DNA of 64,000 nt from Trichodesmium erythraeum GBRTRLIN201 (GTDB lineage Bacteria; Cyanobacteriota; Cyanobacteriia; Cyanobacteriales; Microcoleaceae): NCBI GenBank assembly GCA_018457135.1, contig JAGGDU010000171.1, positions 9,815-73,814 on the forward strand, in the 5' to 3' direction. The translations under genes and the position numbers were made by a program. Shown in pieces: positions 27,421 through 36,906 of the stretch. The notes under the pieces were generated by a model. That model saw nothing but the letters and a program-made list of their open reading frames with translations. It was not told the DNA's origin and ran no database searches. Each line of letters begins with the position of its first letter. Within the stretch, counting starts at the first letter, position 1.

Positions 27421-27719
27421 TTATTCTTTGTAGTTGGGCTTTAGCTCCTCAAATATTAACTTTTGAACTGAAGCTTAACTACAAGCCTAATGCTCTGAAA
27501 AATTCTCCAAATATTTGGCAATAGGAATATTTATTTGAATAAGTTAATCAATTTTTTTAGTAGGGCTTTAGCTCCTCAAATCTTAACTTTTGAACTGAGG
27601 CTCAACTACAAGGCAAATGTTCGGAAAAATTCTCCAAATCTTGGGGAATAGGAATGTTTATTTGTATTTGGGCTTCAGCTCTCAAATATTTGCTTTTAGG
27701 TTAAAGCTGAACTACGAAT
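27421..27719. repeat. three tandem copies of an imperfect palindrome
   Basis: Three related units start near 27431, 27562 and 27667. Each has a GTAGTTGGGCTTTAGCTC-like left arm, an A/T-rich centre with AACTTTTGAACTG, and a right arm such as GAGGCTCAACTAC that pairs with the left one. The second and third copies are followed by spacers related to each other. A related hairpin lies at 33848-33877. This is a dispersed cyanobacterial hairpin repeat, not a CRISPR array. Confidence 0.75.
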
Positions 27720-27743
27720 TTGATTAAAGGAGTCTACCATTTA

Positions 27744-28571
27744 ATGAAACTCAATTTTTCATTCAAAAGAATTAGCATCTTGAGTCTATTTCTGACAAGT
27801 TTATTTTGGTCTGATTTAGAGCTAGCGATCGCTCCTTCTCATCATCCTATTTTACCTGAAAAAATAGTTGAAAAACAACTTTGCCAAACTGCTGCTAAAT
27901 TTACTGTGAAAATTATTTCTGGTGAGGGTTGGGGAACGGGAATTTTAGTGCAGAAACAGGAGAATATTTATACTCTGGTAACTAATGATCATGTTTTGAG
28001 AGATAAGACTGAAAATTTTGTTGTGGAAACTGAGGATGGTGAAAAACATCAAGCAAGTTTATTGGTGAGTTTTCATCATAATCAAACCACAGGTAATGAT
28101 TTGGCTATTTTACAGTTTAATAGTCTGAAAAATTATCCAATTGTTAGTTTGGCAAAGTGGCAAAAGGAAGAACGAGTAATGGCTGTTGGTTTTCCTATAG
28201 ATGTTAATGTTACTAGTTCTAAAAAGGGCGGTTTAACTTGTACTAAATTGGGTGAAGTTTCTAAATATTTGGCAAGACCAATGCGATCGGGATATCAGAT
28301 TGGATATAAGTTAACTGTTTTTAATGGTATGAGTGGGGGACCTTTATTAAATAATCATGGTCAGTTAGTCGGAATTATTGGTATGGGGGAGCCAATTATT
28401 TTTGTTAATCCTGATATTTATCTATATAAAGATGGTTCCCGGGTGACTGAATCTTTGGATATTTCTTCCGAGAAGGCTTTGGATTTTTTATCTAGTTTAA
28501 GTTGGGCAATTCCATCAGAAACTTTGGTTTATTTATCTCCTTCTGGATTAGGTTTGAATTTTGAATTTTGA
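27744..28571 (+). CDS. exported trypsin-like (S1) serine protease
   Basis: A 275-residue protein from ATG 27744, which has AAAGGAG at 27726-27732; an upstream in-frame TTG lacks support. The N-terminal ~30 residues are a signal peptide. The trypsin fold keeps His83 (LVTNDHVL), Asp119 (GNDLAILQF) and Ser197 (NGMSGGPLL), which is the complete triad of DegP/Glu-C-like peptidases. No PDZ domain is present. It is preceded by the hairpin array and followed 92 bases later by a second trypsin-like gene on the same strand. Confidence 0.9.
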   Translation: MKLNFSFKRISILSLFLTSLFWSDLELAIAPSHHPILPEKIVEKQLCQTAAKFTVKIISGEGWGTGILVQKQENIYTLVTNDHVLRDKTENFVVETEDGEKHQASLLVSFHHNQTTGNDLAILQFNSLKNYPIVSLAKWQKEERVMAVGFPIDVNVTSSKKGGLTCTKLGEVSKYLARPMRSGYQIGYKLTVFNGMSGGPLLNNHGQLVGIIGMGEPIIFVNPDIYLYKDGSRVTESLDISSEKALDFLSSLSWAIPSETLVYLSPSGLGLNFEF

Positions 28572-28663
28572 ATATGGTTTTTACGATTTACTCTGTACAT
28601 TATTTGCCCAAAATGTGCTATGTATAATTGTAATTCCTCTGGTGGTAGTAATATATAATTCTT

Positions 28664-29938
28664 ATGAAAAAAGCAATCTTAAAATGTTTCAAGAAAAAAA
28701 TAATTATAAAGAAATATATCATCAGACTAACAATTTTACTAACAATATTAACTTTGGTTAGTTGCAATAAAATACCTTTTCTGAACAAACAACCACCACA
28801 ACCAGAACAACCAACTTTTATTGCCAGAAAATCAGGTACTCCTGTAAATCCTTTTGCTTTAAATAGATTAGCAAAAGAAACGGTAGTAGAAATTGTGAGT
28901 GAGGGTTATTTGACTGGAGGTAATAAATATCTTCCTAAAGGTTCGGGAGTAATTATTGGTAGAAAAGATTCTGTTTATTATGTTCTAACTGCTGATCATA
29001 TTTCTGATATTGACGATGGACTTTCGGTGTTTATTCGCAGTGAAAAACCAGGGAAATTAGGAGAAGTATTACCTCTAAAATTTATTAGGCGTTACCCACG
29101 GGAAGATTTGGCTGTGGTGACGTTTCTTAGTTTTACTAATTATAAGGTGGCGGAGGTTGGAGAGGCGAGTCAGCTAGATGATGATAATCAAGTTTATGTG
29201 GCGGGCTGGCCTGGGGCTGAGAATAGGCAGGGTTTTCAGTTTACTCCTGCTAAGGTGACCAACCCACAAGTGGGAGATAATTTGACTTATCAACCTACTG
29301 AACCTAGTGAGAGTTTGTATAAGGGGATGAGTGGGGGAGCGGTTTTGAATGAGGCGGGGCAGTTGGTGGGTATTCATGTGGGCTTGACGAAGGTTGGTGG
29401 AGATGGGAAGGGGGTTTTGATTTCGACTTTTTTGCAGATGGTGCCACCAGAGGTTGAGGAGGTGTTGGGGAGTTCAACTCCCGATGTCTTGTCTTCTTCG
29501 AGTAGTGACAATGAGGAAGTTAAATTACGACGACAACTGGAGGAGGAGCGGCGGAAGCGTGAAGAGGCAGAAGGGCTAGTGGAAAAGCTAGAGGCTAAAC
29601 TTTTCAAAGAGACAGAAGGGCGAAAACAAGAGGGAGAAAAAAAAATAAAAAATGATAAAAAAAGGTTTTGCCTCTGGGGTTATGTTTGGTGGTCGTGGTT
29701 CTTGAAGTTGGGTGTGTGGGGGCTGTATGTCGCTGTCGTCGTCGTAGCGTTTCGTTGGGTCGTAGGGGTGTTTGAGGGGATTTTGGTCTCCCGGGAGCAG
29801 CGTTGGCCTTGGAGAGGGAGGCTTTGGTGGCTGATAGAGTTTGCTTGCTGGGGGGTGGGAGGAATTTGGGGAATGGTGGGAGGAATTGGCATGATTTTTG
29901 TGTGGGATTGGGCTGATGGGTTGGGGGCGTGTAATTAG
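28664..29938 (+). CDS. lipoprotein trypsin-like protease with coiled coil and C-terminal membrane segments
   Basis: A 424-residue protein. The N-terminus is basic, followed by a hydrophobic stretch and lipobox LVSC (Cys34). The trypsin-like domain (about 65-265) has His112 (LTADHIS), Asp148 (REDLAVVTF) and Ser223 (KGMSGGAVL). Residues about 283-335 form a charged coiled coil (RRQLEEERRKREEAEGLVEK). The last ~90 residues are Trp- and Gly-rich with two likely membrane segments (GYVWWSWFLKLGVWG; WWLIEFACWGVGGIWG). The DNA becomes strikingly G-rich after about 29100, unlike its AT-rich neighbours. It could be a membrane-tethered protease acting with the neighbouring kinase and COP23 protein; this is context only. 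Confidence 0.85.
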   Translation: MKKAILKCFKKKIIIKKYIIRLTILLTILTLVSCNKIPFLNKQPPQPEQPTFIARKSGTPVNPFALNRLAKETVVEIVSEGYLTGGNKYLPKGSGVIIGRKDSVYYVLTADHISDIDDGLSVFIRSEKPGKLGEVLPLKFIRRYPREDLAVVTFLSFTNYKVAEVGEASQLDDDNQVYVAGWPGAENRQGFQFTPAKVTNPQVGDNLTYQPTEPSESLYKGMSGGAVLNEAGQLVGIHVGLTKVGGDGKGVLISTFLQMVPPEVEEVLGSSTPDVLSSSSSDNEEVKLRRQLEEERRKREEAEGLVEKLEAKLFKETEGRKQEGEKKIKNDKKRFCLWGYVWWSWFLKLGVWGLYVAVVVVAFRWVVGVFEGILVSREQRWPWRGRLWWLIEFACWGVGGIWGMVGGIGMIFVWDWADGLGACN

Positions 29939-30258
29939 AAGTCTAACACTAAGTCCTTTCAGCCGTCAAGAAAAAAGTTTGCCAAGTTAATTCGATACCT
30001 GGCACCCCGCCGCAAAAATTCTTAGTATTTGTAGGTTGGGTTGAGGTCACGAAACCCAACTTATCCCCCGCTGATGTGTTAGGTTTCACTTCCTTGTTGA
30101 GGAGCCTACTTTAATATTGCCAAAACCAATCTTTCTTAACCATGCTAATGTGTTTGGTTTCACTTCATTCTACCCAACCTACTTTTGTAAAATTTGAATA
30201 TAATTGTAATTGTTAAACATTCCCAAAAGCCATCCTCTCTAACCAACCTAAACCACCA
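29939..30258. repeat. spacer with dispersed GTAGGTTGGGTT-type palindromes
   Basis: A hairpin repeat common in cyanobacteria lies at 30031-30060 (GTTGGGTT against AACCCAAC). Two partial copies follow near 30078-30110 and 30150-30183. No gene is seen. Confidence 0.6.
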
Positions 30259-31548
30259 ATGACCACAAACCAACTTCTAGACAACCGATACCAAATTATC
30301 AACAAATTGCACGAGACAAATTTAAGCACCACATTCCAGGGAAAAGACATCAAAACTGCCACCCATCGCCCATGTCTCATCAAACAACTCAAAACCGATC
30401 CCCAAAACACCAAACTACAAAAAGAACAAGAAGAAAGATTTCAACAAGAAGCAAAAATCTTAGAAAAATTAGGCAAACACCCGCAAATACCAGATTCATA
30501 CGCCTATTTTTCTGTAAATAATCAATTTTATTTAGTTCAAGAATGGATAGCAGGATGTAACCTAGAAGAAAAACTTCAACAACAGGGCAAACTAACAGAA
30601 ACAGAGGTCAAAAATATACTAATAAAATTATTGCCAGTCCTAGAATTTATTCATCACCAACACAAAATAATTCACCGAGATATTAAACCAACTAATATTA
30701 TGCTGAACTCCGAAAACTTACCCATATTAATTGACTTCGGCATAGTCAAAAAAATAGTCACTTCAATAAACCCTCAAATCCCAAATACCTTAAAAATAGG
30801 AACTCCCGACTTTGTCTCTCCCGAACAAATATTAGGAGAACCAACCTTTGCCAGCGATATATATAGTTTAGGCACTACAGCAATTTATCTCTTAACAGGA
30901 GAAATACCCAAAAATAAATATTCCTGGCATTCAAACCTACCAAATATTAGCCCAGAATTTGCCAATATTTTAGATAAATCTATAGAAGAAAAATTGAGCG
31001 ATCGCTATCAAAGCGCCAAAGAAATGTTAACGGCAATAAAAAGCAGCAAAACATCTTATTCGAGCTCCAAAACCAAACTGCAAATTACCAAAACCCCATC
31101 ATCTCTACAACCAACTCAAAAAATTTCCCCCGTAACTTTAACAAGCCCAAAAAATAATCAGTGGTTAAAAATCGGAATAGTCGCCATTATCGTAGGAATT
31201 ATCAGCACAGGAACATACATTTTTTACAATAACAAAAACCAAACCCAGTCAACCTTATATGCAGCAACTGAAAAAGCAGAAAAAGTAATTACAAAAGCCA
31301 AAAAAGCCACAGAAAAAAACGAATTAGAAATTGCCAGAAACCAATTAGAAATCGCAATTCAAGAATTAGAAAATATTCCCCAAAACCCAGAAATTAATAA
31401 TCAAATTCAAACCAAAAAATCAGAGTATCTAAAAACAATGAACCAAATAAATCTGGCATTAAAAAAACAACCCTGTTATGAACTATTGTGGCAAAAAGAT
31501 AATTGCCAAAAATACCCAATTAAATTAGACAATAGTAGTTTTGATTGA
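30259..31548 (+). CDS. serine/threonine protein kinase, membrane anchored
   Basis: A 429-residue kinase. The kinase domain (10-260) has the ATP lysine Lys42 (CLIKQL), catalytic Asp141 in HRDIKPTN, Mg-binding Asp159 in DFG and the GTPDFVSPEQ activation segment. The glycine-rich loop is degenerate (LHETNLSTTFQG), which is unusual. A single membrane segment (about 302-323) is followed by a Lys/Glu-rich helical region (LYAATEKAEKVITKAKK) that is outside the cytoplasm if the kinase is inside. It probably senses an external or periplasmic signal. Same strand as the upstream protease genes. Confidence 0.9.
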   Translation: MTTNQLLDNRYQIINKLHETNLSTTFQGKDIKTATHRPCLIKQLKTDPQNTKLQKEQEERFQQEAKILEKLGKHPQIPDSYAYFSVNNQFYLVQEWIAGCNLEEKLQQQGKLTETEVKNILIKLLPVLEFIHHQHKIIHRDIKPTNIMLNSENLPILIDFGIVKKIVTSINPQIPNTLKIGTPDFVSPEQILGEPTFASDIYSLGTTAIYLLTGEIPKNKYSWHSNLPNISPEFANILDKSIEEKLSDRYQSAKEMLTAIKSSKTSYSSSKTKLQITKTPSSLQPTQKISPVTLTSPKNNQWLKIGIVAIIVGIISTGTYIFYNNKNQTQSTLYAATEKAEKVITKAKKATEKNELEIARNQLEIAIQELENIPQNPEINNQIQTKKSEYLKTMNQINLALKKQPCYELLWQKDNCQKYPIKLDNSSFD

Positions 31549-31850
31549 AGATAAAATTGAGAACTAAAGATACAAAAATTGACAACCTTGATCAGATATT
31601 TTCAGGGATAAATTAAACAAGTAAAATAAACAAGCAAAACCTTATCCTTACAGTCTAACATTTAGAACTTGCAAATTATCAGCACCCGTTCTACAACACT
31701 CTCAGCAAAATATTAGAATGAGGAAATATTAGACGAGCGATCGCCTTTATAAGCCCTATTACCACAAACAAAACATTGTAGGGACAGTCATAAGAATGTC
31801 CCTACTATAGCCTACCCAAATAAAAGATATCTACTCAACTAAAAATGATA
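31549..31850. other. convergent spacer with a hairpin
   Basis: Between a plus-strand kinase and a minus-strand peptidase. It contains the bidirectional terminator-like hairpin at 31778-31805; otherwise empty. Confidence 0.5.
31778..31805. terminator. bidirectional hairpin between convergent genes
   Basis: GTAGGGACA and TGTCCCTAC form a perfect 9 bp stem with a 10-base loop. The position between two convergent genes fits a terminator for both. Confidence 0.5.
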
Positions 31851-33743
31851 CTACTTAACCACACCAGAGTGCCCATCTATAGAACCCGCCGGTTCAAATT
31901 TTCCACCTAAGTATTTTGCCAAAAATTCCTCAGCGATCGCATAAAAATGTAAACGGTTTTCTGGGCGTGCAAAACCATGACCTTCATCTTCATATAAAAC
32001 ATATTCTACAGGCTTACCAGCATCCTTCATAGCCTGAACAATTTGTTCACTTTCTGACTCCTTCACCCGTGGGTCATTTGCTCCTTGGCCAATTAACAAA
32101 GGTTTCTGAATTTTATCCACAAAAAACAGAGGCGATCGCGACCTTAAAAACTCTGGCTCTGTTTCAATATCTCCCATACGATGACTAAAAACCCTCTTCA
32201 GAGGTTTCCAATAAGGTGGAATAGTTTCCATTAAAGTGATCAAATTACTAGGTCCGACAATATCAACACCAGCAGCAAAGACTTCCGGAGTAAAAGTTAA
32301 CCCTACTAAAGTTGAATAACCACCATAAGAACCACCCATAATAGCAATTTCATCCTTGTTAGCGATACCCTTTTCAACTAGCCAGTTAACTCCATCAATG
32401 AGATCATCATGCATTTTCGCTCCCCACTCCCGGTTACCAGCATTGAGAAAGTCTTTACCATAACCAGTTGAACCGCGGAAATTAACTTGCAACACCACAT
32501 AACCCCGGTTAGCCAACCATTGAGCTTGCCCTTTATAACCCCAAGTATCCCGAGCCCAAGGTCCTCCATGAACTAAAAGCACTGCTGCAGTTGGAGTAGA
32601 AACCCCCACAGGTTTAGTCAAATATCCATGAATAGTTAAACCATCCCTAGCAACATAGGAAATAGGTTCCATAGGAGCCAACTGTAAACCTTCTAGTTTT
32701 GGTTGGTTCGTAAACAAAAAAGTTGTAGTTTTAGCAGTACGGTCGTAGGCATAATAATAAACTGGTCCGTCATCAGTGAAATAAGCTACTAACCAGTTAA
32801 GATCCTGAAGAGTCCGGTCTACGATGCGAAACTCCCCTTTATGAGCTGCTTTCAGAAATTCAAAATCTGCAGTAATGCTATCGTCCAGAACTTGCCATTC
32901 TAGCTTATCTTTGTAGAAACCTACTGCTTGAATAGTACGAGTTGTAGGATGAGTTATGATGCCACTAATATCATATTGGGAGTCTTCAGCAATTACTTTT
33001 TCTTGACCATCTCTAAGGTCTAGAGCAAGTAGACGTTGAGCATTAGCATCATGGTTACCCGATATATAGAGAATATTCCCATCATCGGAGAAGAGAACCG
33101 GACCACCTTGTTCATCAGGTCCCCAATGACGCAAAGTTTCCCATGGTTTTTCTGTAGTTTCCCGATAAAATAAATTAGAACCTCGATCCTCAGTGCTGGC
33201 GATCGCTGCCCGGACTTGAAATTGAGCATCAGCAGTCCAACCAACAATATTACCTGGGTTCTGGGTATCAAATTCTACTGCACCATTATTAAGATCAATG
33301 CGGTAAACATCAAAACTTTGGGGGTTTTTTAGATTCATTCCCACCAATATTTGGTCGGGAAAACAATGATCTAAATTTACTATTTGCGCTTTAACTCCTT
33401 GGAATGGGGTCAGGTCGCGCACTATGTTTGATTGAATATTTACTTGATAAAGATGAAAGTTTTCGTCACCACCAGCATCTTGGAGGTATATCAGTTGGTC
33501 TGGCTTGTAAGTCCAAAGATACATACGAATGCCTCGTTTTTGGTCAGCAGTAACTTGGCGATCGTCTTGTTTACCAATAGTTTGTACCCATACTTGCAAA
33601 ACGTTTTTATCATCTGGGGCGATGTAGGCAAGATATTTTCCATCGGGGGAAATTTTTGGTTTAGTACGTTCAGGGTTCCCAAATAAAATTTCACGAGGAA
33701 TGAGAGGTGTGAGTTGAGCCGTAGTTTTTTCTTTGCTGGTCAT
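31851..33743 (-). CDS. S9-family prolyl oligopeptidase/acylaminoacyl-peptidase
   Basis: A 630-residue protein with an N-terminal beta-propeller (about 20-360; motifs like SPDGKYLAYIAPDDKN) and a C-terminal alpha/beta hydrolase with Ser472 (GGSYGGYSTL), Asp557 (GANDPRV) and His589 (DEGHGFARP). It should cleave short peptides after proline or acylated residues in the cytoplasm. There is no signal peptide. The ATG has an AAGGTGATA ribosome site 6-8 bases upstream. Confidence 0.94.
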   Translation of the reverse strand: MTSKEKTTAQLTPLIPREILFGNPERTKPKISPDGKYLAYIAPDDKNVLQVWVQTIGKQDDRQVTADQKRGIRMYLWTYKPDQLIYLQDAGGDENFHLYQVNIQSNIVRDLTPFQGVKAQIVNLDHCFPDQILVGMNLKNPQSFDVYRIDLNNGAVEFDTQNPGNIVGWTADAQFQVRAAIASTEDRGSNLFYRETTEKPWETLRHWGPDEQGGPVLFSDDGNILYISGNHDANAQRLLALDLRDGQEKVIAEDSQYDISGIITHPTTRTIQAVGFYKDKLEWQVLDDSITADFEFLKAAHKGEFRIVDRTLQDLNWLVAYFTDDGPVYYYAYDRTAKTTTFLFTNQPKLEGLQLAPMEPISYVARDGLTIHGYLTKPVGVSTPTAAVLLVHGGPWARDTWGYKGQAQWLANRGYVVLQVNFRGSTGYGKDFLNAGNREWGAKMHDDLIDGVNWLVEKGIANKDEIAIMGGSYGGYSTLVGLTFTPEVFAAGVDIVGPSNLITLMETIPPYWKPLKRVFSHRMGDIETEPEFLRSRSPLFFVDKIQKPLLIGQGANDPRVKESESEQIVQAMKDAGKPVEYVLYEDEGHGFARPENRLHFYAIAEEFLAKYLGGKFEPAGSIDGHSGVVK

Positions 33744-34144
33744 TTGTAGTTATCACCTTATTAGTTATTAGCGTATTAGTTATCAGGAGCTTTGACTGCA
33801 GCCAAGCCACATAGAAATACTGATTTAATTTTCATTTGTAACTGTATTTAAAGCTCCTATTATTTGAGGAGCTTTAAGTATAGATAGGGCTATTGAGTTA
33901 GTACAAACCATGTACTTTTTTATTACTTATTATCCAGACATCATATTATACTGTTTCTAAATCATTCTATGTGATCTAAAAGTTAATTTTTGTATAAACA
34001 TATTTTAGGGACAAATAGTCCTGAAACGGCTTGAGCCATTTTTTTTTGATAGTTAGTATTAAATAGATTTTACTTTGATATTCTACTTTACAATTTGTAA
34101 TATTTACATACAATAGAAGTAGTGTAAACCTACCTTGACTTTTT
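33744..34144. other. divergent promoter region with a repeat hairpin
   Basis: Lies between divergent genes, so it must hold two promoters. It also carries the hairpin at 33848-33877, which is unlikely to be a terminator here because neither gene ends nearby. Confidence 0.45.
33848..33877. repeat. perfect palindrome related to the 27.4 kb array
   Basis: TTAAAGCTCCT and AGGAGCTTTAA form a perfect 11 bp stem with an 8-base loop. The arms match the GCTTTAGCTCCTCAAAT core of the repeats at 27421-27719. Confidence 0.6.
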
Positions 34145-34810
34145 ATGTTATTAGAAGCTAAACAACGTACAAAATTAGATAATTCTGACGATAGTTTATT
34201 TTATTCTATTCCCAGGTTTGTCACCCATGTGGATGAAGGGTTTATTGACCAGTTGACCAATTTATATCGCGATCGCCTCAAACCTAATACTCGAATTTTT
34301 GATATGATGGGTAGCTGGGTTTCTCATTTACCAGAAAAGGTAGAATTTGCTCATGTTGAAGGACATGGTATGAATGAGGAAGAGTTGGCCAAAAATCGCC
34401 AATTAAACCATTACTTTGTTCATAATTTTAATCAGGACTTAAAAATACCTTTACCAGACAAAGATTTTGATGCTGTGCTCAACTGTGCCTCAATTCAATA
34501 TTTGCAATATCCTGATGCTATATTTTATGAAATTCATCGTATTCTTAAACCTGGTGGTATAGCAATTATTAGTTTTTCTAATCGGATGTTTTATGATAAA
34601 GCGATCGCTGCTTGGCGAGATAATTCAGAAGAGGGAAGAGTAGAGCTAGTTAAGAGTTATTTTGAGTCTGTAAAAAATGCCAATGGTCTTCCAGGTTTTA
34701 GTCAAGTAGAAGTAATTTCTCAAAAGTCAAATGTGCCAAGTTTTTTGCAGGCCTTAGGTTTAGGAGGAGGGGATCCTTTTTATGCTGTAATTGCTTATCG
34801 TCAGTTTTAA
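34145..34810 (+). CDS. class I SAM-dependent methyltransferase
   Basis: A 221-residue protein with the methyltransferase 11-type pattern: DMMGSWVSHLP (motif I position, without the usual GxGxG), FDAVLNCASIQYLQYPD (motif IV) and IHRILKPGGIAIISFSNRM (post-motif). Residues 1-45 (LFYSIPRFVTHVDEGFIDQL) resemble a conserved family of cyanobacterial and plant methyltransferase-like proteins. The substrate is unknown. The degenerate glycine motif leaves activity uncertain. Confidence 0.8.
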   Translation: MLLEAKQRTKLDNSDDSLFYSIPRFVTHVDEGFIDQLTNLYRDRLKPNTRIFDMMGSWVSHLPEKVEFAHVEGHGMNEEELAKNRQLNHYFVHNFNQDLKIPLPDKDFDAVLNCASIQYLQYPDAIFYEIHRILKPGGIAIISFSNRMFYDKAIAAWRDNSEEGRVELVKSYFESVKNANGLPGFSQVEVISQKSNVPSFLQALGLGGGDPFYAVIAYRQF

Positions 34811-35253
34811 TATTAGGTTATAAGTAGTCGGACAAAAGTTTTAGTATCTGTATGAGTTGTGGTCAAAATAGCATAAACTCCTTGTGGAATCACAGTTAGC
34901 GTTATATTTGTATTTTTAATACATAAAGAGTTGTTGATTTGTGTCCCACTACTTAGGTTTTAGGTAGTAGCTAGTAAATTAAATAAGTATTTTTTCTGAG
35001 TAAAAATTATTTTTTTTTACTATATTTTCTCCACTACCTAATACCCATTCTCTGCATTTTTTTTGATGATATAATTTTTCAAACAAACTAAAATATCAAT
35101 TCAATGAATCTAAAATAATCAAAAAAATAAAAAAAACATGATATCAAACCATGTAAAAAATAATTTATGATTATATTATTTATAGTCAGATTAAACTTGT
35201 GATTTTAATTAAAATAAAAATTATCAATATGGTATAAAAAGAAATAGTAACTA
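34811..35253. other. AT-rich non-coding gap
   Basis: Very AT-rich. No gene, hairpin or repeat of note was seen; the glcE promoter should be in this gap. Confidence 0.45.
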
Positions 35254-36645
35254 TTGTCAATTGCTAACTGTAAAAACAACAATTTTACTCAGAAAATTAA
35301 TTTAATCAAAGTGATTTCAAAAGAAAATAGACTTAACATACAAGAACTAGAAACTATTGTTGGCAAAGACAACATTAATTTATGGGAAAATATAGACCCA
35401 ACAAAACAACAACAGATCTCACAGGCGATCGCTCCCAATAACATTATTAACTGTATCATTTATCCAGAAACTCAAGCACAACTATCTGATGTAGTTGCTT
35501 ACTGCGCCCAAAATAACTGTGTCATATTACCTTGTGGTAGTGGTAGTAAACTTCATTGGGGAGGTTTATTAAAAGTAGATCCAACTACTCACCACCAAAA
35601 AATAATAGTAGTCAGTTGTGCTCGCCTCAACCGTCTCATCGAACATGCTGTCGGTGACTTAACCGTTACCGTGGAACCAGGAATAAAATATGCAGAACTA
35701 CAAGCAACCCTGGCAAAAGTCGGACAATTTCTAGCTATCGACCCGGCCTACTCAGAAAGTGCAACTCTTGGCGGTATTATTGCCACTGCTGACACTGGTT
35801 CCATACGTCAACGCTACCGGGGTGTACGAGATATGTTACTAGGTATTAGTTTCGTGCGTTCAGATGGAAAAATTGCCAAAGGAGGAGGACGAGTAGTTAA
35901 AAACGTTGCAGGCTACGACCTAATGAAATTATTTACAGGTTCTTATGGCACATTAGGTATTATTAGTCAACTTACTTTCAGAGTTTATCCCATACAAGAA
36001 GCATCTGGAACTGTTGTTTTAGTAGGAGAAAAAAATAACATTGCTAAAGCAACTCAAACTTTATTATCTTCTGCATTAACACCTGTTGCTGTTGACTTAC
36101 TTTCAATGAATTTAGTTCAAGAATTAGACTTAGGCAAAGGGGTGGGATTAATAGTAAGATTTCAAACTGTAATAGATAGTGTGAAAGAGCAATCAAAGAA
36201 ATTATTAGAAGTAGGAAATAGTTTAGAATTAAACTCCACTTATTATCACGATGACGAAGCAGAATTATGGAATAAATTAAAACAGAAAATTTGCCATGTT
36301 CACGGAAATACAAAAATCACTTGTAAAATAGGAGTAATACCTAACAGAGCCGTAGAAACTTTAAGTAAACCAGCTCTAGAAAAAAATTTGGGATTAATTC
36401 ATGGAGGAAGTGGTTTAGGAAAATTAAGCTTTAATTCTATTACCCCTGAAACTCTTCTAGAATTAAGGCAATGGTGTGAATCTCAAGGTGGATTTCTGAC
36501 AGTTTTAGCAGCACCATTAGAGATAAAACAAAAACTTGACGTTTGGGGTTATAATCAAAATGCTCTTGATATGATGCGTCGAATTAAACAAAAATTTGAC
36601 CCCAAAAATATTCTTAATCCCCATTCTTTTGTTGGTGGAATTTAA
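35254..36645 (+). CDS. glcE: glycolate oxidase/dehydrogenase FAD-binding subunit
   Basis: A 463-residue (or about 444-residue) FAD-binding protein of the GlcD/GlcE family. Glycolate dehydrogenase oxidises glycolate to glyoxylate in photorespiration. Motifs: the FAD-binding LPCGSGSKLHWGG, VEPGIKYAELQATL, the flavin loop DPAYSESATLGGIIATADTG, and GGGRVVKNVAGYDLMKLFTG, the GlcE-type signature. It ends DPKNILNPHSFVGGI. No ATG is available: a stop lies at 35248, so the start is TTG 35254 or GTG 35311. Both lack a strong ribosome site, and the GTG better fits homologous N-termini. The partner glcF lies 2.9 kb away on the same strand. Confidence 0.85.
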   Translation: MSIANCKNNNFTQKINLIKVISKENRLNIQELETIVGKDNINLWENIDPTKQQQISQAIAPNNIINCIIYPETQAQLSDVVAYCAQNNCVILPCGSGSKLHWGGLLKVDPTTHHQKIIVVSCARLNRLIEHAVGDLTVTVEPGIKYAELQATLAKVGQFLAIDPAYSESATLGGIIATADTGSIRQRYRGVRDMLLGISFVRSDGKIAKGGGRVVKNVAGYDLMKLFTGSYGTLGIISQLTFRVYPIQEASGTVVLVGEKNNIAKATQTLLSSALTPVAVDLLSMNLVQELDLGKGVGLIVRFQTVIDSVKEQSKKLLEVGNSLELNSTYYHDDEAELWNKLKQKICHVHGNTKITCKIGVIPNRAVETLSKPALEKNLGLIHGGSGLGKLSFNSITPETLLELRQWCESQGGFLTVLAAPLEIKQKLDVWGYNQNALDMMRRIKQKFDPKNILNPHSFVGGI

Positions 36646-36735
36646 AAGTATCAGTGGGGTGTATTATCTACTTTTTTTATACAAACTTGCTTGATATATT
36701 AAAAAGATAATTGCATTATTTCAGCTATTTTTTAG

Positions 36736-36761
36736 GGTGCGTTAATTTTCATTAACGCACC
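36736..36761. terminator. perfect hairpin between convergent glcE and CHRD-RTX genes
   Basis: GGTGCGTTAAT, a TTTC loop and ATTAACGCACC form a perfect 11 bp stem. It lies 91 bases after glcE and 146 bases after the end of the opposing gene. It is also a known type of dispersed cyanobacterial repeat, so the terminator role is inferred. Confidence 0.55.
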
Positions 36762-36906
36762 ACATCTTAAGACCAAAACCACCAGGAACATTTCTATCTT
36801 GATATCTTAAAAAAGATAGAATTGGCACTTACTACTTCAATTATTCTGAAGAGCTGTTGAGGAAAAATAAACAACTCTTCTAAAAAGCAAATTTGCTTTC
36901 AAGCTT

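Noticed and set aside
27421-27719. Possible CRISPR array
   Set aside because: Only three imperfect palindromic units with related spacers, and no cas genes; it is a hairpin repeat.
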